The notes below the pieces were generated by a model. It did not search any database. It was not told where the DNA came from and saw only the letters and a list, made by a program, of their open reading frames with translations. From an uncultured Granulicella sp. (GTDB taxonomy: Bacteria; Acidobacteriota; Terriglobia; Terriglobales; Acidobacteriaceae), in assembly GCA_937871785.1 (NCBI GenBank), contig CALMON010000226.1, positions 1 through 40,724 of the forward strand: 40,724 nt of DNA. The letters run 5' to 3'. The position numbers and the translations under genes are program-made. This document shows, piece by piece, positions 16,412-25,085 of the stretch. Position 1 is the first letter of the stretch, and every line of letters starts with the position of its first letter.

Positions 16412-16981
16412 ATGAAGCTGCGTTTGCTGGCAGGGGTTGTTTTTGCAGGGTTTGCGCTGGGCGGAGCCCCGTGCGCGTTAGCGCAGCAGCCGCCGGGAGT
16501 CGCTCCTGCGTTGCAGGGTTTGGCGTCGCAGCCGGCGACGCATACCGCCTTTACTCTGGACCGCGACACCCTGCAGCAGGCCAACGGCTACCTGGGCGGC
16601 GGTGGGCCGGGGCCGGTGAGCCAGTTGAGCAGCATTACCTTCGAAAATTACAAGTACCGTCAGCCGGCGTTCTATGCGCCCGAAGGCTGGCGAGAGGTGG
16701 TGCGCGCGTACGACGCCGCGGGCTGGAAGCATCTGGTCGACCAGAACGTAGGTCCCGGCCAGAATGCGACGCCGGAAAAGCCGCTGACCGATCTGTGGCT
16801 CCACTTTCGCGGAGCGGAAATCGACGATGTGACTGTGCTGCTGCGCGGACCGAAACAGATGAGCGTCATTGAGGTTTCCGGCGTCCTCAAGCCGCTCGAC
16901 CTCGTTCACTTGAGCGGCCACTTCGGTATACCGAAGGTCGACCCAGGCGCGGTCATGGTGCCGGCACCGGCCGGCCGGTAG
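16412..16981 (+). CDS. Secreted DUF4252-like protein
   Basis: 189 residues, start supported by GAGGG 8 nt before the ATG. A signal peptide (MKLRLLAGVVFAGFALGG, cleavage near ALA-Q) is followed by a low-complexity stretch and a domain (about 75-185) with pattern AGWKHLVDQN, VLLRGPKQMSVIEVSGVLK and LSGHFGIPKVDPG. This resembles the end of DUF4252 proteins, where a beta strand containing TVVNIxG precedes LxGxFGIP (recalled, not searched). The function of that family is unknown. It follows the VWFA gene by 68 nt on the same strand and could share its transcript. Confidence 0.65.
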   Translation: MKLRLLAGVVFAGFALGGAPCALAQQPPGVAPALQGLASQPATHTAFTLDRDTLQQANGYLGGGGPGPVSQLSSITFENYKYRQPAFYAPEGWREVVRAYDAAGWKHLVDQNVGPGQNATPEKPLTDLWLHFRGAEIDDVTVLLRGPKQMSVIEVSGVLKPLDLVHLSGHFGIPKVDPGAVMVPAPAGR

Positions 16982-17008
16982 CGGTCTGCTCGAAGCGGTG
17001 CTCGATAC

Positions 17009-17425
17009 CTATCGGTATGCCCCACGAGCTTCCAGCACCTCATCGCGCAGCGCGAAGCTCTTGGACATCTGCGTAAAAAAGAGAAAGAAACCGGCGAAGC
17101 CAGCGGCGCAAAAGGCGATCATCGGCCAATTGTGAGGGTGGTCTGCCGCAGGATAGCCACGGGATGGCAGCGCGTCCGCGATCAGCGCCAGCGCCACGGC
17201 ACCCCAGGCTCCCAGCAGCAGAACGCCGTCGCCAGCGATGGCGCGGGCGCCAAAGCAGCGCTGCAGCGGCCAAAGGAACACCGCCGCATACAACAGGCAC
17301 AGGGTGACGCAGGCTACCCAGTCGTTACGAATCGTCGTATGCGGGTCGCCGACCTTGGACACCTGCACCATCACGAGGATGCTGAGCGCTACCACAAGAA
17401 CACGCGGGTTCAACCATCGCTTCAT
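17009..17425 (-). CDS. Small four-helix membrane protein of unknown function
   Basis: 138 residues starting MKRWLNPRVLVVALSILVMV. Four hydrophobic segments are visible: about 8-22, 36-54, 65-84 and 101-119. The last (MIAFCAAGFAGFFLFFTQM) is followed by a charged tail (SKSFALRDEVLEARGAYR). I recognise no family. Codon use is like its neighbours, and the opposite frames give no plausible protein, which supports it being real. The ribosome binding site is not clear. It converges with the DUF4252-like gene, and its start faces a 190-nt gap containing hairpins that follow bamA. Confidence 0.55.
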   Translation of the reverse strand: MKRWLNPRVLVVALSILVMVQVSKVGDPHTTIRNDWVACVTLCLLYAAVFLWPLQRCFGARAIAGDGVLLLGAWGAVALALIADALPSRGYPAADHPHNWPMIAFCAAGFAGFFLFFTQMSKSFALRDEVLEARGAYR

Positions 17426-17442
17426 CGATTTACAAACTCAAA

Positions 17443-17471
17443 GGAGGCGCAGGCTTTGTCATTGCGCCTCC
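17443..17471. terminator. 9-bp perfect hairpin in the bamA 3' region
   Basis: GGAGGCGCA (17443-17451) pairs with TGCGCCTCC (17463-17471) around 11 nt. It lies between the small membrane protein start and the end of bamA and could sit in either transcript. Confidence 0.35.
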
Positions 17472-17547
17472 GCTATGAGAGCGGTCGCACCATCCTCGCC
17501 AGTAGGATGCCTCCCGCCTTGTCGCCGCTCTGTGAATCGGACCGGCG

Positions 17548-17595
17548 CTTGCCTAAACGGCAAGAGCCTATCCTGACCGGAAGGTGCGGATAGGC
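17548..17595 (-). terminator. Tandem hairpins after bamA
   Basis: In the direction of bamA transcription, GCCTATCC/GGATAGGC (17566-17595, loop 14 nt) is followed at once by CTTGCC/GGCAAG (17548-17564, loop GTTTA). They stand 20 nt beyond the bamA stop; a T tract is lacking. Confidence 0.45.
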
Positions 17596-17616
17596 CCTGA
17601 CGAGGTAGAGACCGGC

Positions 17617-20600
17617 TTAAAACGTGGTGCTTACCGTCAGCCGGAAGGTCTTGCGCGGCTCACGCAGAACGTAGTTGGCACCATAGAACTGGATCGCCTG
17701 ATCGTGTGTAAACGACCCCGCTCCGGTCAACTGGCAAAGGACCGCCGGTCCGCCGGTTGTGGCCGCATGTGATGAGCAGTTCGGGTCCACCTTCGGAAAC
17801 AGATCGTTGAATTGATAGCTGTTGACTGCGAGTTGCTGGGGAATGTTTTCGAATAGACGCAACGGGTTATACGCGTAGTAGATACGGAACGGCGCATTGA
17901 CGATCGGCAGGATGACCTGCAACTCCGCACCGTTTGACATGCGCGGCACAAAGTTGGTGTTGTGCACCGTCTGCAGGAAGAGCGGGAACGTCACCTGCTG
18001 GCCACCGCCGCAGGTGCCGTTGGTGAGCGTCGCGCAACCATAAAGAGGCGTGTTGTTGTTCGCCTGGCCGAGCACACTCTGGCGGAGCTGCGAGGGCTGC
18101 GCGTTGAAGACGAGACCGAAATCCGTGAAGAAGGCGAACGTCACTTGATTCACGATCGGAATGCGGTATTCGATGTTCGATGTAAGGCTGGTGTCGCCGC
18201 CGATCGAAGCCAGCCTGTAGATGGGCAGGGGCACCGTTACGTTGCCCAGCGTCGGATTGCTGGGGTCGCGCGGTACCAGCGAACCATCGGGGCTGGTCAG
18301 GTTGAAATTGACTTTGTTCGGAAGAAAGGCGTAGGGCCCGGAGGAGCGGACGTCGAAACCACGAACGTCGGACTCGCCGCCGCCATACACGCGCTGGAAC
18401 GGCGGAGCGACTTCGCCACCGAAGCCGCCGATGCTTGAGAACTGCACACGGTACCCGACCACATTGTGACCTTCGCGATTGCGCTTCAACCCTTTGAAGG
18501 GAAAGAACTGCCGGTAGGTCGCCGTGGGTGCATAGAATTTCGTGTTGCCGCCGACGCCGGCCACCTGGAACGCGATGTTCAGGTCCTTCCCGTTGTGCGG
18601 GCCAACCGCACGGTCGAGCGTCGAAAAGCTGAATGTGGGCGTGACCGTCGAGGAAATGATGCCTTCGAGTTGGTTCTGCCCGGCGATGCCGGAACGGAAT
18701 GCAAGCGACTGGAACACGTTGCGTGTGTTGTCGTTGAAGGTCGTAATGCCCGACTTCGACAGCGAATACGACACACCCACGCGAGCCACACCCGAGCGGC
18801 GAAACAGCGTGCGCAGGGCGGTGCTCGTTGAGATAACGAGCCCGGTTGAAGACTGGTTGTAGTTTGTCAGCAGCGACTGCTGCGCGTTGCTCAGGTTCTG
18901 GTTGGTGCCGGTCGCGCCATAACTTTTGGACGGGTTGTAATCGAACTTGGTCGCCGACACCTGCACGCCGAGCGAGACCGGCTTGTTGCGCAGGTAGGGC
19001 TCCGTAAAGCCCAGCGAGATAGATCGCGAAAGGTCGCCGACGTTGGCGTTGACCGAAAGCGTTTCGCCGAGTCCGAGGAAGTTGTTAGTCTCATACTGCA
19101 GGCCGATGAACGACCCCGAAAGACCGCTCAACCCGCCGTTCAGACCGATGGAGTTCTTGCCTTTTTCGCGCAGCTTTACCAGGATGTCGACGGTTCCGTT
19201 GTCGGCGTTCTGGCGGGTTTCCACGTCCTGGTCGGCCTTCAGGGTTTCGAAGTAGTTCAACTGGTTCAAACGCAGCAGCGACAGGTCCACAAGCTGGCTG
19301 TTATATTGCTGGCCTTCTTCGACGAGGAACTCGCGGCGAATGACCTTATCGCGAGTGATCGTGTTGCCCGTGAACTCAATGCGCGACACCGAATACTGCT
19401 TGCCCTCGTCGATATCGACATCCATATAAACGAGCTTTTTGGCTTCGTCGATGCGCGGGTTCGGGGTCCCGACGTAGTTGATGTAGCCGAACTGCCCGTA
19501 CGCTTTACGAAGCGCTTCAAGCCCCTTGCCGAACAGGGTAGTGTTGAAGAAGTCGCCGTCTTTCTGCGCAAACTGCGCGCGCAACGCCTTCGCGTTGTTG
19601 AGCGCCTTGTTGCCGGTAAAGGTGATGCCTCCAAGGCGGTAGCGCTCGCCTTCTTCCACAGGAATCAGGATGTCGACGCGCTTGCCGGTAGACGGGCGCA
19701 GCGTGAACGGGTCGATGCCGCCGGCGTTGCGAACGCGGGTTTGCGGCTCGCCCGTGAGCGCGCGGAAGTAGCCTTTATCGCGATACGCGTAGCGCACGCG
19801 CTCGGCGTCTTCATCGAGCTTGGAGGCGTCGTACGTCTTCGCAAACAGGTTTTCGAGGATGATCGAATGCGGCACGCCGATGGGCTTCAGATTGCGCATC
19901 GCCGCGACCAGCTCGCGGTCTTTGAGCGCGTGGTTGCCGTCGAAGGCGATCTTGCCCACTTTCACAGTGGGGCCTTCCTTGATATTGAACGTCAACGCGA
20001 CCGCCGCGGGAGGCAGCGTTTTTACTTCCGTTTTGATGTTCGCAAACTGGTGGCCGTGTTCGGAAAGCAGCTCCTGCAGAACGACTTCCGCGCGCTTGAT
20101 GCGGGTGGGGTCATATTGGCTTTCCACCGAAAGCCCGACCTTGGCCTTCTTGAAGCGCTCCAGCACGTCGGACTGCGACACCGCGTTCAGCCCCTTGTAG
20201 TTGATCTCGCGGATGGTCGGCTTTTCCTTCACGTAGACGATCAACTGCACGCAGGTGGGGTCTTCCACACGCTCAAAGCGGACCTCGTCGAAATAGCCGG
20301 TGTTCCAGAGCGAATTGAAGTCGCGCTCCACCACGGCGGGATCGTAAGGGTCGCCGGCGCGCGAGAACAGCCGCGCCACCACCGACTCCTTGGGAATGCG
20401 CCGATTGCCGATAACCTGCGTGGGGCAAAGAATCTGCGGGGTTGCCGGAACCGAAAACGCCGGGGTCGCCTGCACCTGCGCGCTTGCCCCCGTGCCTGCA
20501 ACGGCCGTAAACGACAGCACCGCCGCCGCAATCAGGCTGATCGCCGATGTCCGACAGGAGGCGCGGGGATGATGGGGGCGCACAGCCTCGTAGATAAGGT

Positions 20601-20619
20601 TCAGGGAGCTTGCGCTCAC
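17617..20619 (-). CDS. bamA: Outer membrane protein assembly factor BamA
   Basis: 1000 residues from a GTG start. A signal sequence lies at about 27-47 (SLIAAAVLSFTAVAGTGASA), behind an unusually long basic N-region. Five POTRA domains follow (about 62-445), with repeats such as VIGNRRIPKESVVARLFSRA, ITFTGNKALNNAKAL and IEFTGNTITRDKVIRREF. The C-terminal half is a 16-strand beta barrel containing the loop-6 motif VYGGGESDVRGFDVRS with the conserved VRGF, and the chain ends in Phe (RLTVSTTF), the outer-membrane targeting signal. BamA folds and inserts outer-membrane proteins. The barrel is longer than in Proteobacteria (about 800 residues total there). A perfect TATAAT lies about 78 nt upstream. 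Confidence 0.95.
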   Translation of the reverse strand: MSASSLNLIYEAVRPHHPRASCRTSAISLIAAAVLSFTAVAGTGASAQVQATPAFSVPATPQILCPTQVIGNRRIPKESVVARLFSRAGDPYDPAVVERDFNSLWNTGYFDEVRFERVEDPTCVQLIVYVKEKPTIREINYKGLNAVSQSDVLERFKKAKVGLSVESQYDPTRIKRAEVVLQELLSEHGHQFANIKTEVKTLPPAAVALTFNIKEGPTVKVGKIAFDGNHALKDRELVAAMRNLKPIGVPHSIILENLFAKTYDASKLDEDAERVRYAYRDKGYFRALTGEPQTRVRNAGGIDPFTLRPSTGKRVDILIPVEEGERYRLGGITFTGNKALNNAKALRAQFAQKDGDFFNTTLFGKGLEALRKAYGQFGYINYVGTPNPRIDEAKKLVYMDVDIDEGKQYSVSRIEFTGNTITRDKVIRREFLVEEGQQYNSQLVDLSLLRLNQLNYFETLKADQDVETRQNADNGTVDILVKLREKGKNSIGLNGGLSGLSGSFIGLQYETNNFLGLGETLSVNANVGDLSRSISLGFTEPYLRNKPVSLGVQVSATKFDYNPSKSYGATGTNQNLSNAQQSLLTNYNQSSTGLVISTSTALRTLFRRSGVARVGVSYSLSKSGITTFNDNTRNVFQSLAFRSGIAGQNQLEGIISSTVTPTFSFSTLDRAVGPHNGKDLNIAFQVAGVGGNTKFYAPTATYRQFFPFKGLKRNREGHNVVGYRVQFSSIGGFGGEVAPPFQRVYGGGESDVRGFDVRSSGPYAFLPNKVNFNLTSPDGSLVPRDPSNPTLGNVTVPLPIYRLASIGGDTSLTSNIEYRIPIVNQVTFAFFTDFGLVFNAQPSQLRQSVLGQANNNTPLYGCATLTNGTCGGGQQVTFPLFLQTVHNTNFVPRMSNGAELQVILPIVNAPFRIYYAYNPLRLFENIPQQLAVNSYQFNDLFPKVDPNCSSHAATTGGPAVLCQLTGAGSFTHDQAIQFYGANYVLREPRKTFRLTVSTTF

Positions 20620-20696
20620 TCGCGTTCCGGTAAAAATGACAACACCCTCAATGCTCTTGAATCGTTCGTGCCCTGCGGTGAAGAAGGGGAGTCTTG

Positions 20697-20744
20697 ATTA
20701 TAGGCGACCGTACGGCCAACCGCTACTTCGTGCGTGACGGTTGG
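20697..20744 (-). promoter_or_regulatory. bamA promoter with overlapping inverted repeat
   Basis: On the minus strand TATAAT occupies 20702-20697, leaving a leader of about 70 nt before the bamA GTG at 20619. The -35 is poor. Immediately upstream, CGGTTGG and CCAACCG (20716-20722 and 20738-20744 on the plus strand) form a 7-bp inverted repeat across the -35 region: an operator for an activator or repressor, or the end of the exosortase transcript. Confidence 0.55.
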
Positions 20745-20812
20745 ACGGAGGCCGAAGGTTTTTAGGGGTGCGGCCGCGGTGGTTTTCGTCGTGAAAGCAC
20801 AGACGGCGAACC

Positions 20813-22456
20813 CTACTGCACACTGTACGGTGCGGTCATGGCGGCGAGGTCCACTCCCGCAAGAAACCCGCGGACGTCTTCAGAAAGCTTCGCTCCCGCC
20901 ACTGCCGGCGCGGCGGAGGTGTCCTGCAGCTCCGCCTTCAGCAGCACCGGCACGGGACGCGCCGCCGACCCGGAACCGCTTCCTTTCCCAGGCCCGCTGA
21001 AGATCATCGTGATGTGCTCGGAGGCTTCCGTGAACTGCCGGCAGGCGCGGTCGCCGCACACGGTTGCGGCTTCCAGCTTCAGCGATCGGCCGGTATTGAA
21101 GAGCGATGTCGATAGGGACGTATCGCCACCGGCGGTGGGGGCCACAAGCTGGCTGACCCACACGGGATTTTCACCCCGCGTCATGTGGCAGACCGTCGTG
21201 TCATGCAGGCCGAGCGTAGGGGAGATGCCGAAGGAAATATCCGCACCGGAAAGGGGGCTGCCCGGCAGCACCGGGGCGGCATACTCGCCCCACGCGTAGA
21301 CGACGGTACCGTCGATCAGGGTTTCGGTCCAGGTGCGCGTCAAGCGAAACACCCCGATCGTCTGGGGAAAGGCCACCAGCTTCGGCCGCAGCACGGCCTG
21401 CGCTTGGGCGCGGCGATAGGTGTGGACGGTGTCCACGGAAAAGATCGCCGCCAGCGCGAGGATGGTTGCCGTCCGCCAGAATACAGGACGAGCCGAGACG
21501 CTGGATGCGGCGGAAACGGGAGCGGACGCGGCGTCCACGTCTTCCGGGTGCCGCCGCAGGCGGTTTGCCACGGCGAAGAACAGGAACATCGCGCACAGAA
21601 ACAGGCAGCCGCCAAGGATGTAGTCGGCGGTTTTGGCGTGATGCTGCATCCACGGGTAGGGCAGAGCGAGTTTGTAATACAGCACCAGCAGGCAAAGCCG
21701 GAGAAAGTTGAACAGGTAGCCCATCAGCACCGCTCCCGCGACCACCGGGGCAAACACGAACCAGCGAAACCGATACATGTAGCCGACAACAACCGCCGCC
21801 AGACCAAGCGTCACGGCTCCGCGAATTCCGTTGCAGCCGGGAGCGATGAACATGCCGAAATCCGGCGTAAACATCAACCGCAGCTTGTCCTGCGTGAGCG
21901 GCTGGCCGAGCGCATGGGCAAACGCCCGCGCCACCGTTGCTGAAGCGTGCTGCAAGGGCAGGTCGACCAGCAGGCTGAACGAGTGCGGCACCGGGATCAC
22001 GGCGCCCATCAGCAGCACCGGAAACCAGGCCGCCCGCAGCAGGGTCGTTCCCCCAAACGCCAGCACCAGGGCCATCGCATACAGAACGGCGACCAGGGGC
22101 AAGGGCGGCAACTGCACCAGCCAGCCGCGATTAACGGTGACAATCAGCAGGCTTTGCTCACGGAAATACAGCAGAATGGCCAGCCCAACCAGCAGCGCCA
22201 CGCCCCACCACGGCGCGGCACTCGACTGCGCGGGGCGCCACCCGATCGACTTCCACGAACGCAGGATCAGGGCGGCACTTAGAAACGGAACGACCAGTCC
22301 CATGGACTTGAGGTCGTCGCTTCTCCATGAGACCAAAAGCTCGCCGACCGCCCAGTGCACGGTAAAAAGCCCCACCGCAGCGCACAGGCAAGCCAGCGCG
22401 ACTACGGTCAGGGGCTTTAGCGGAACCGACTTCGGTGCAGCGGAAGATAAAGACAC
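20813..22456 (-). CDS. xrtJ: Exosortase, XrtJ type, with fused C-terminal EpsI-like domain
   Basis: I choose the GTG at 22456, giving 547 residues; the open frame continues upstream through the small substrate gene and cannot all be used. No Shine-Dalgarno is visible. The N-terminal 330 residues form an exosortase membrane domain with about eight helices and the catalytic residues: Cys near 208 in APGCNGIRGAV, Arg near 253 in LFNFLRLCLLVLYY, and His near 272-273 in MQHHAKTADYI. Exosortases cut sorting signals of exported proteins, much as sortases do. The remaining 200 residues, after one more helix, resemble EpsI-like domains (FPQTIGVFRLTRTW, VYAWGEYAAP, TVCGDRACRQF). The gene directly before it encodes a 62-residue protein with motif, helix and basic tail, as expected for XrtJ systems of Acidobacteriota. 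Confidence 0.82.
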   Translation of the reverse strand: MSLSSAAPKSVPLKPLTVVALACLCAAVGLFTVHWAVGELLVSWRSDDLKSMGLVVPFLSAALILRSWKSIGWRPAQSSAAPWWGVALLVGLAILLYFREQSLLIVTVNRGWLVQLPPLPLVAVLYAMALVLAFGGTTLLRAAWFPVLLMGAVIPVPHSFSLLVDLPLQHASATVARAFAHALGQPLTQDKLRLMFTPDFGMFIAPGCNGIRGAVTLGLAAVVVGYMYRFRWFVFAPVVAGAVLMGYLFNFLRLCLLVLYYKLALPYPWMQHHAKTADYILGGCLFLCAMFLFFAVANRLRRHPEDVDAASAPVSAASSVSARPVFWRTATILALAAIFSVDTVHTYRRAQAQAVLRPKLVAFPQTIGVFRLTRTWTETLIDGTVVYAWGEYAAPVLPGSPLSGADISFGISPTLGLHDTTVCHMTRGENPVWVSQLVAPTAGGDTSLSTSLFNTGRSLKLEAATVCGDRACRQFTEASEHITMIFSGPGKGSGSGSAARPVPVLLKAELQDTSAAPAVAGAKLSEDVRGFLAGVDLAAMTAPYSVQ

Positions 22457-22547
22457 AAGAAAGGGGAACGTGCTGAGGCCGAACGAGCCCGGAAGAGCCC
22501 GCTCAAGCGAGGGGCCAAGTCTTCCGGTGGAGCTCCCTTCGGGGGGA

Positions 22548-22736
22548 TTACTTCTTTGTCGAGCGGCGTGCGCTGAGACGGGTGCGAAGAGTGGAGACAG
22601 CGAAGGCGCCGCCTGCGAGTCCTGCCAAAATAAGTGTTGGGTTTTCTGGAGAGTCGTCACAGCCGCCCTGAGCACGGGCTGGCACGGCAACTGTCAGAGC
22701 GGTGGCAAGGGCAACAAGTACCAATGTCTTTTTCAT
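22548..22736 (-). CDS. XrtJ-associated TM-motif-TM small protein (probable exosortase substrate)
   Basis: 62 residues with a strong ribosome binding site (AAAGGA, 7 nt before ATG). Layout: signal helix (TLVLVALATALTVAVPARAQ), a very short exposed segment GGCDDSPENPT, a second helix (LILAGLAGGAFAVSTL), and a basic tail (RTRLSARRSTKK). The SPENPT motif followed by helix and Arg cluster is the tripartite form of an exosortase sorting signal; almost the whole mature protein is the signal. It lies directly before the exosortase and probably heads the operon. Known XrtJ systems have such a partner, whose role is not understood. Confidence 0.8.
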   Translation of the reverse strand: MKKTLVLVALATALTVAVPARAQGGCDDSPENPTLILAGLAGGAFAVSTLRTRLSARRSTKK

Positions 22737-23086
22737 GAATATCCTTTATCTCGTCAGATGCCGAAAGTGGCTTCCGTCGCTAAAACTTTTTTCGGTCACC
22801 GAACAATCGGCAACATTCGAGTCCCAGCAAACGACGGGAATCCGGGTAAGTCTGTCCAGTGTATGGTTGCCGAAAGGGGTAAGTCAATCGCTTGTTGAAA
22901 AATAACGCAGAATACACCAACTAATCGTGAACTCGCCAGTTGACTTCCCCGTAAGGGCGTTTCACGGTACGATGCAAGCCTCTTCGTACCGATGGCCACT
23001 TCTTCCCTTCTCCCCGCGGACCCGGTGGCTGCCTGTAAACTACACTGCGTGGCAATGTCTCGCGCCACGACGGAGGGCAACACAGA
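22737..23086. promoter_or_regulatory. Divergent gap: promoter of the XrtJ operon and upstream region of frr
   Basis: On the minus strand TTGACT (22887-22882) and TACACT (22863-22858) are separated by 18 bp, a good sigma70-type promoter, giving an mRNA leader of about 115 nt before the small substrate gene. That leader contains a hairpin TTCGG-TGA-CCGAA followed by A6. Toward frr I see a TTGACT (22940-22945) and a TACGAT (22968-22973), but they are 22 bp apart, too far for a standard promoter. No gene is visible in this stretch. Confidence 0.5.
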
Positions 23087-23671
23087 ATGGCATCGCCAAT
23101 GGATAACATCGACGCATTGAAGGGTTTGCACACGCAGATCAAGGGCCGCATGGAAAAAACGGTCGAAGACTTCCGGGCCAACATGGCCAGCGTCCGCACC
23201 GGGCGCGCGTCCGTCCACATGCTGGACCAGGTGAAGGTCGATTACTACGGCACAGAAACCCCGATCGCGCAGGTGGCCCAGGTGACCACACCCGAAGCGA
23301 ACCTGATCGTCGTGCAACCGTGGGAGCAGTCGCTGGTGGGCGCGATCGAAAAAGCCATCCGCACCTCCAGCCAGGGCTTCAACCCCATGCACGACGGCCG
23401 CATCATCCGCGTGCCCGTGCCGCCGATGACCGAGGAACGTCGCAAAGAAGCCGTGAAGCACCTGGCCGGCGTGCTTGAAGAGCACAAGAACACGATCCGC
23501 GCCGTGCGCCGCGATGGCAACGAAACGGTGAAAAAGGCGGCCAAGGAAAAGACCATTTCGGTCGACGACGAAAAGCGCGCCAACGACGAAATCCAGGCGC
23601 TGACCGATGGCGAGATCAAGCGGCTCGAAGAGCTGTTCAAAGCGAAAGAAAAGGATGTTCTGACGGTCTGA
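23087..23671 (+). CDS. frr: Ribosome recycling factor
   Basis: 194 residues; GGAGGG 9 nt before the ATG. The body is a typical RRF: LHTQIKGRMEKTVEDFRANM, SVRTGRASVHMLDQVKVDYY, the domain II strands (IVVQPWEQSLVGAIEKAI, RIIRVPVPPMTEERRKE) and the C-terminal helix AVRRDGNETVKKAAKEKTIS. RRF with EF-G splits post-termination ribosomes. In many bacteria frr follows pyrH; here it stands alone between the XrtJ operon (divergent) and repeats, so it has its own promoter or a relocated position. It is followed by a long hairpin. Confidence 0.96.
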   Translation: MASPMDNIDALKGLHTQIKGRMEKTVEDFRANMASVRTGRASVHMLDQVKVDYYGTETPIAQVAQVTTPEANLIVVQPWEQSLVGAIEKAIRTSSQGFNPMHDGRIIRVPVPPMTEERRKEAVKHLAGVLEEHKNTIRAVRRDGNETVKKAAKEKTISVDDEKRANDEIQALTDGEIKRLEELFKAKEKDVLTV

Positions 23672-23714
23672 GAAGTGCAGTGCGAAGAACAGTGGGTAGT
23701 GAGTAGTGAGTCCT

Positions 23715-23757
23715 GGGTAGTGAATAAGACAGGAAAGGCCCGCCTTATTCACTATCC
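23715..23757 (+). terminator. 14-bp hairpin after frr, built from TAGTGA-type repeats
   Basis: GGGTAGTGAATAAG (23715-23728) pairs with CTTATTCACTATCC (23744-23757), one G-U pair, loop 15 nt. It lies 44 nt after frr. The left arm is the last of several tandem GTAGTGA units (from 23695), so a dispersed repeat seems to have been taken up as a terminator. Confidence 0.55.
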
Positions 23758-23950
23758 TCTGTAAGGCGGCAGCGGCCGCGTTCTGGACCAGTTTGCCTGC
23801 AGGGTACTGCCGCGCCGCAGAGTCAAGGGGTTCCCGCTCAAGTTCTTTCCTAAGGCTTACCACTCGAAGCTCTCTACTCAGCGAGCCTGTGACCACCGTT
23901 TGAAGGCCCGGCCTGCAAAGCCCTTCTCTCCGTCCAAGTTGGCAGGTAGC

Positions 23951-24107
23951 GTGGGCGTACATGTCGCGCCTTCAGCCCCAGGCTGCAAGAGCTACACCTG
24001 CAGCACATAACGTAGAGCAGATTCCGTGTAGCTCTTCAAGACGACACGTTCCAGGGGCTAACGCCCACTTCGTTGCCGCGTCTTGATGTCTGGGCTGAAG
24101 CCCAGAC
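23951..24107. repeat. Nested palindromic repeat element between frr and folP
   Basis: Three nested arms: GTGGGCGT (23951-23958) with ACGCCCAC (24061-24068); AGCCCC (23974-23979) with GGGGCT (24054-24059); AAGAGCTACAC (23987-23997) with GTGTAGCTCTT (24026-24036). A second unit follows, GTCTGGGC-TGAA-GCCCAGAC (24088-24107). GGGCTGAAGCCC/GGGGCTAACGCCC motifs recall dispersed intergenic palindromes common in acidobacterial genomes (from memory). The whole 497-nt stretch 23672-24168 carries no gene that I can support. Confidence 0.55.
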
Positions 24108-24168
24108 CTATCCAGAAGCGAAATGGCGACATCGTCGTGAAACACCCCAGCTTCGCTTCACTCACTCT

Positions 24169-25080
24169 TCACGATTCACTGCCTCTCCCCAGCAACCCAT
24201 CTGCGATCGCCGCCGCTTCCCGCGCCGCCTGCACGTCGTGGACGCGCACGATGTGCGCTCCCGCCAGAATAGCCGCGACGTTGGCGGCGGTAGTCGCATG
24301 AAGCCGTGACGAAGGCGGCGCGCCAGGATGGAGGTGCGCGATCGCTTCCGCCAGAAAGCCTTTGCGCGACACCCCCGCGAGCAGCGGAAAACCCAGGCTC
24401 GCCAGATCCGCGAACCCTTGCAGCAGCAGCAGGTTTTCCGCGCCCCGCTTCCCGAAGCCGAAACCCGGGTCAAGCACCATACTTCCCGGTGCAAGCCCCT
24501 GCGCCATGGCGAACTTCACCCGCTCGCGCAGCCCGTCGAGCACGGTGGGAAGCACGGCCGTGGGCGCGAGCCGCGTTTGCGTCGCCCAGTCGCCGGGACG
24601 ACCACGCGTATGCATCAGCACGAGGCCCGCTCCGCTTTCAACAAGCACTGCGGGCATCGCGCCGTCCCAGAGCAGGCCCGACACGTCGTTGACGATCTCC
24701 GCCCCGGCTGCCAGTGCTGCTCGCGCTGTCGCCGCGTGGTAGGTGTCGACAGACATCACCGCGTCCGGCCGCGCCGCGTGAACGGCTTCGAGCACCGGCA
24801 GCAACCGCACCTGCTCTTCGACCGCGCCGAGCGGCGTGGCGTTCGGCCGGGTCGACTCCGCACCCAGATCGACGATGTCGGCGCCGCCGTCTACCGCCGC
24901 AAGAGCCGTCGCGACAGCCTGCTCGTGCCCGGCCATCTCGTCGCCCATACAAACGAGGCCATCGCCTGAAAAGCTGTCGGGCGTCAGGTTGATGATCGCC
25001 ATCACCAGCGTGCGCGGCCCAAGCGTGAGCGTGCGCGTGCGGAGCTTCCAGTCGAATCGCGCGCGTGGGGCAAAGGCCAT
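24169..25080 (-). CDS. folP: Dihydropteroate synthase
   Basis: 303 residues, TIM barrel, cytoplasmic. It condenses p-aminobenzoate with 6-hydroxymethyl-dihydropterin diphosphate in folate synthesis and is the sulfonamide target. Motifs in order: VMAIINLTPDSFSGDG (diphosphate loop), GADIVDLGAESTRPNA, AVMSVDTYHA, AEIVNDVSGL, MVLDPGFGFGK, LLAGVSRKGFL (sulfonamide-contact region), and AHIVRVHDVQAARE. All expected Asp, Asn, Lys and Arg residues are present. The start (ATG at 25080) has no Shine-Dalgarno but TAGAAT ends 5 nt upstream, pointing to a leaderless mRNA. It is divergent from dacB with the AGCC repeat between them. Confidence 0.95.
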   Translation of the reverse strand: MAFAPRARFDWKLRTRTLTLGPRTLVMAIINLTPDSFSGDGLVCMGDEMAGHEQAVATALAAVDGGADIVDLGAESTRPNATPLGAVEEQVRLLPVLEAVHAARPDAVMSVDTYHAATARAALAAGAEIVNDVSGLLWDGAMPAVLVESGAGLVLMHTRGRPGDWATQTRLAPTAVLPTVLDGLRERVKFAMAQGLAPGSMVLDPGFGFGKRGAENLLLLQGFADLASLGFPLLAGVSRKGFLAEAIAHLHPGAPPSSRLHATTAANVAAILAGAHIVRVHDVQAAREAAAIADGLLGRGSES

Positions 25081-25085
25081 GCGTC

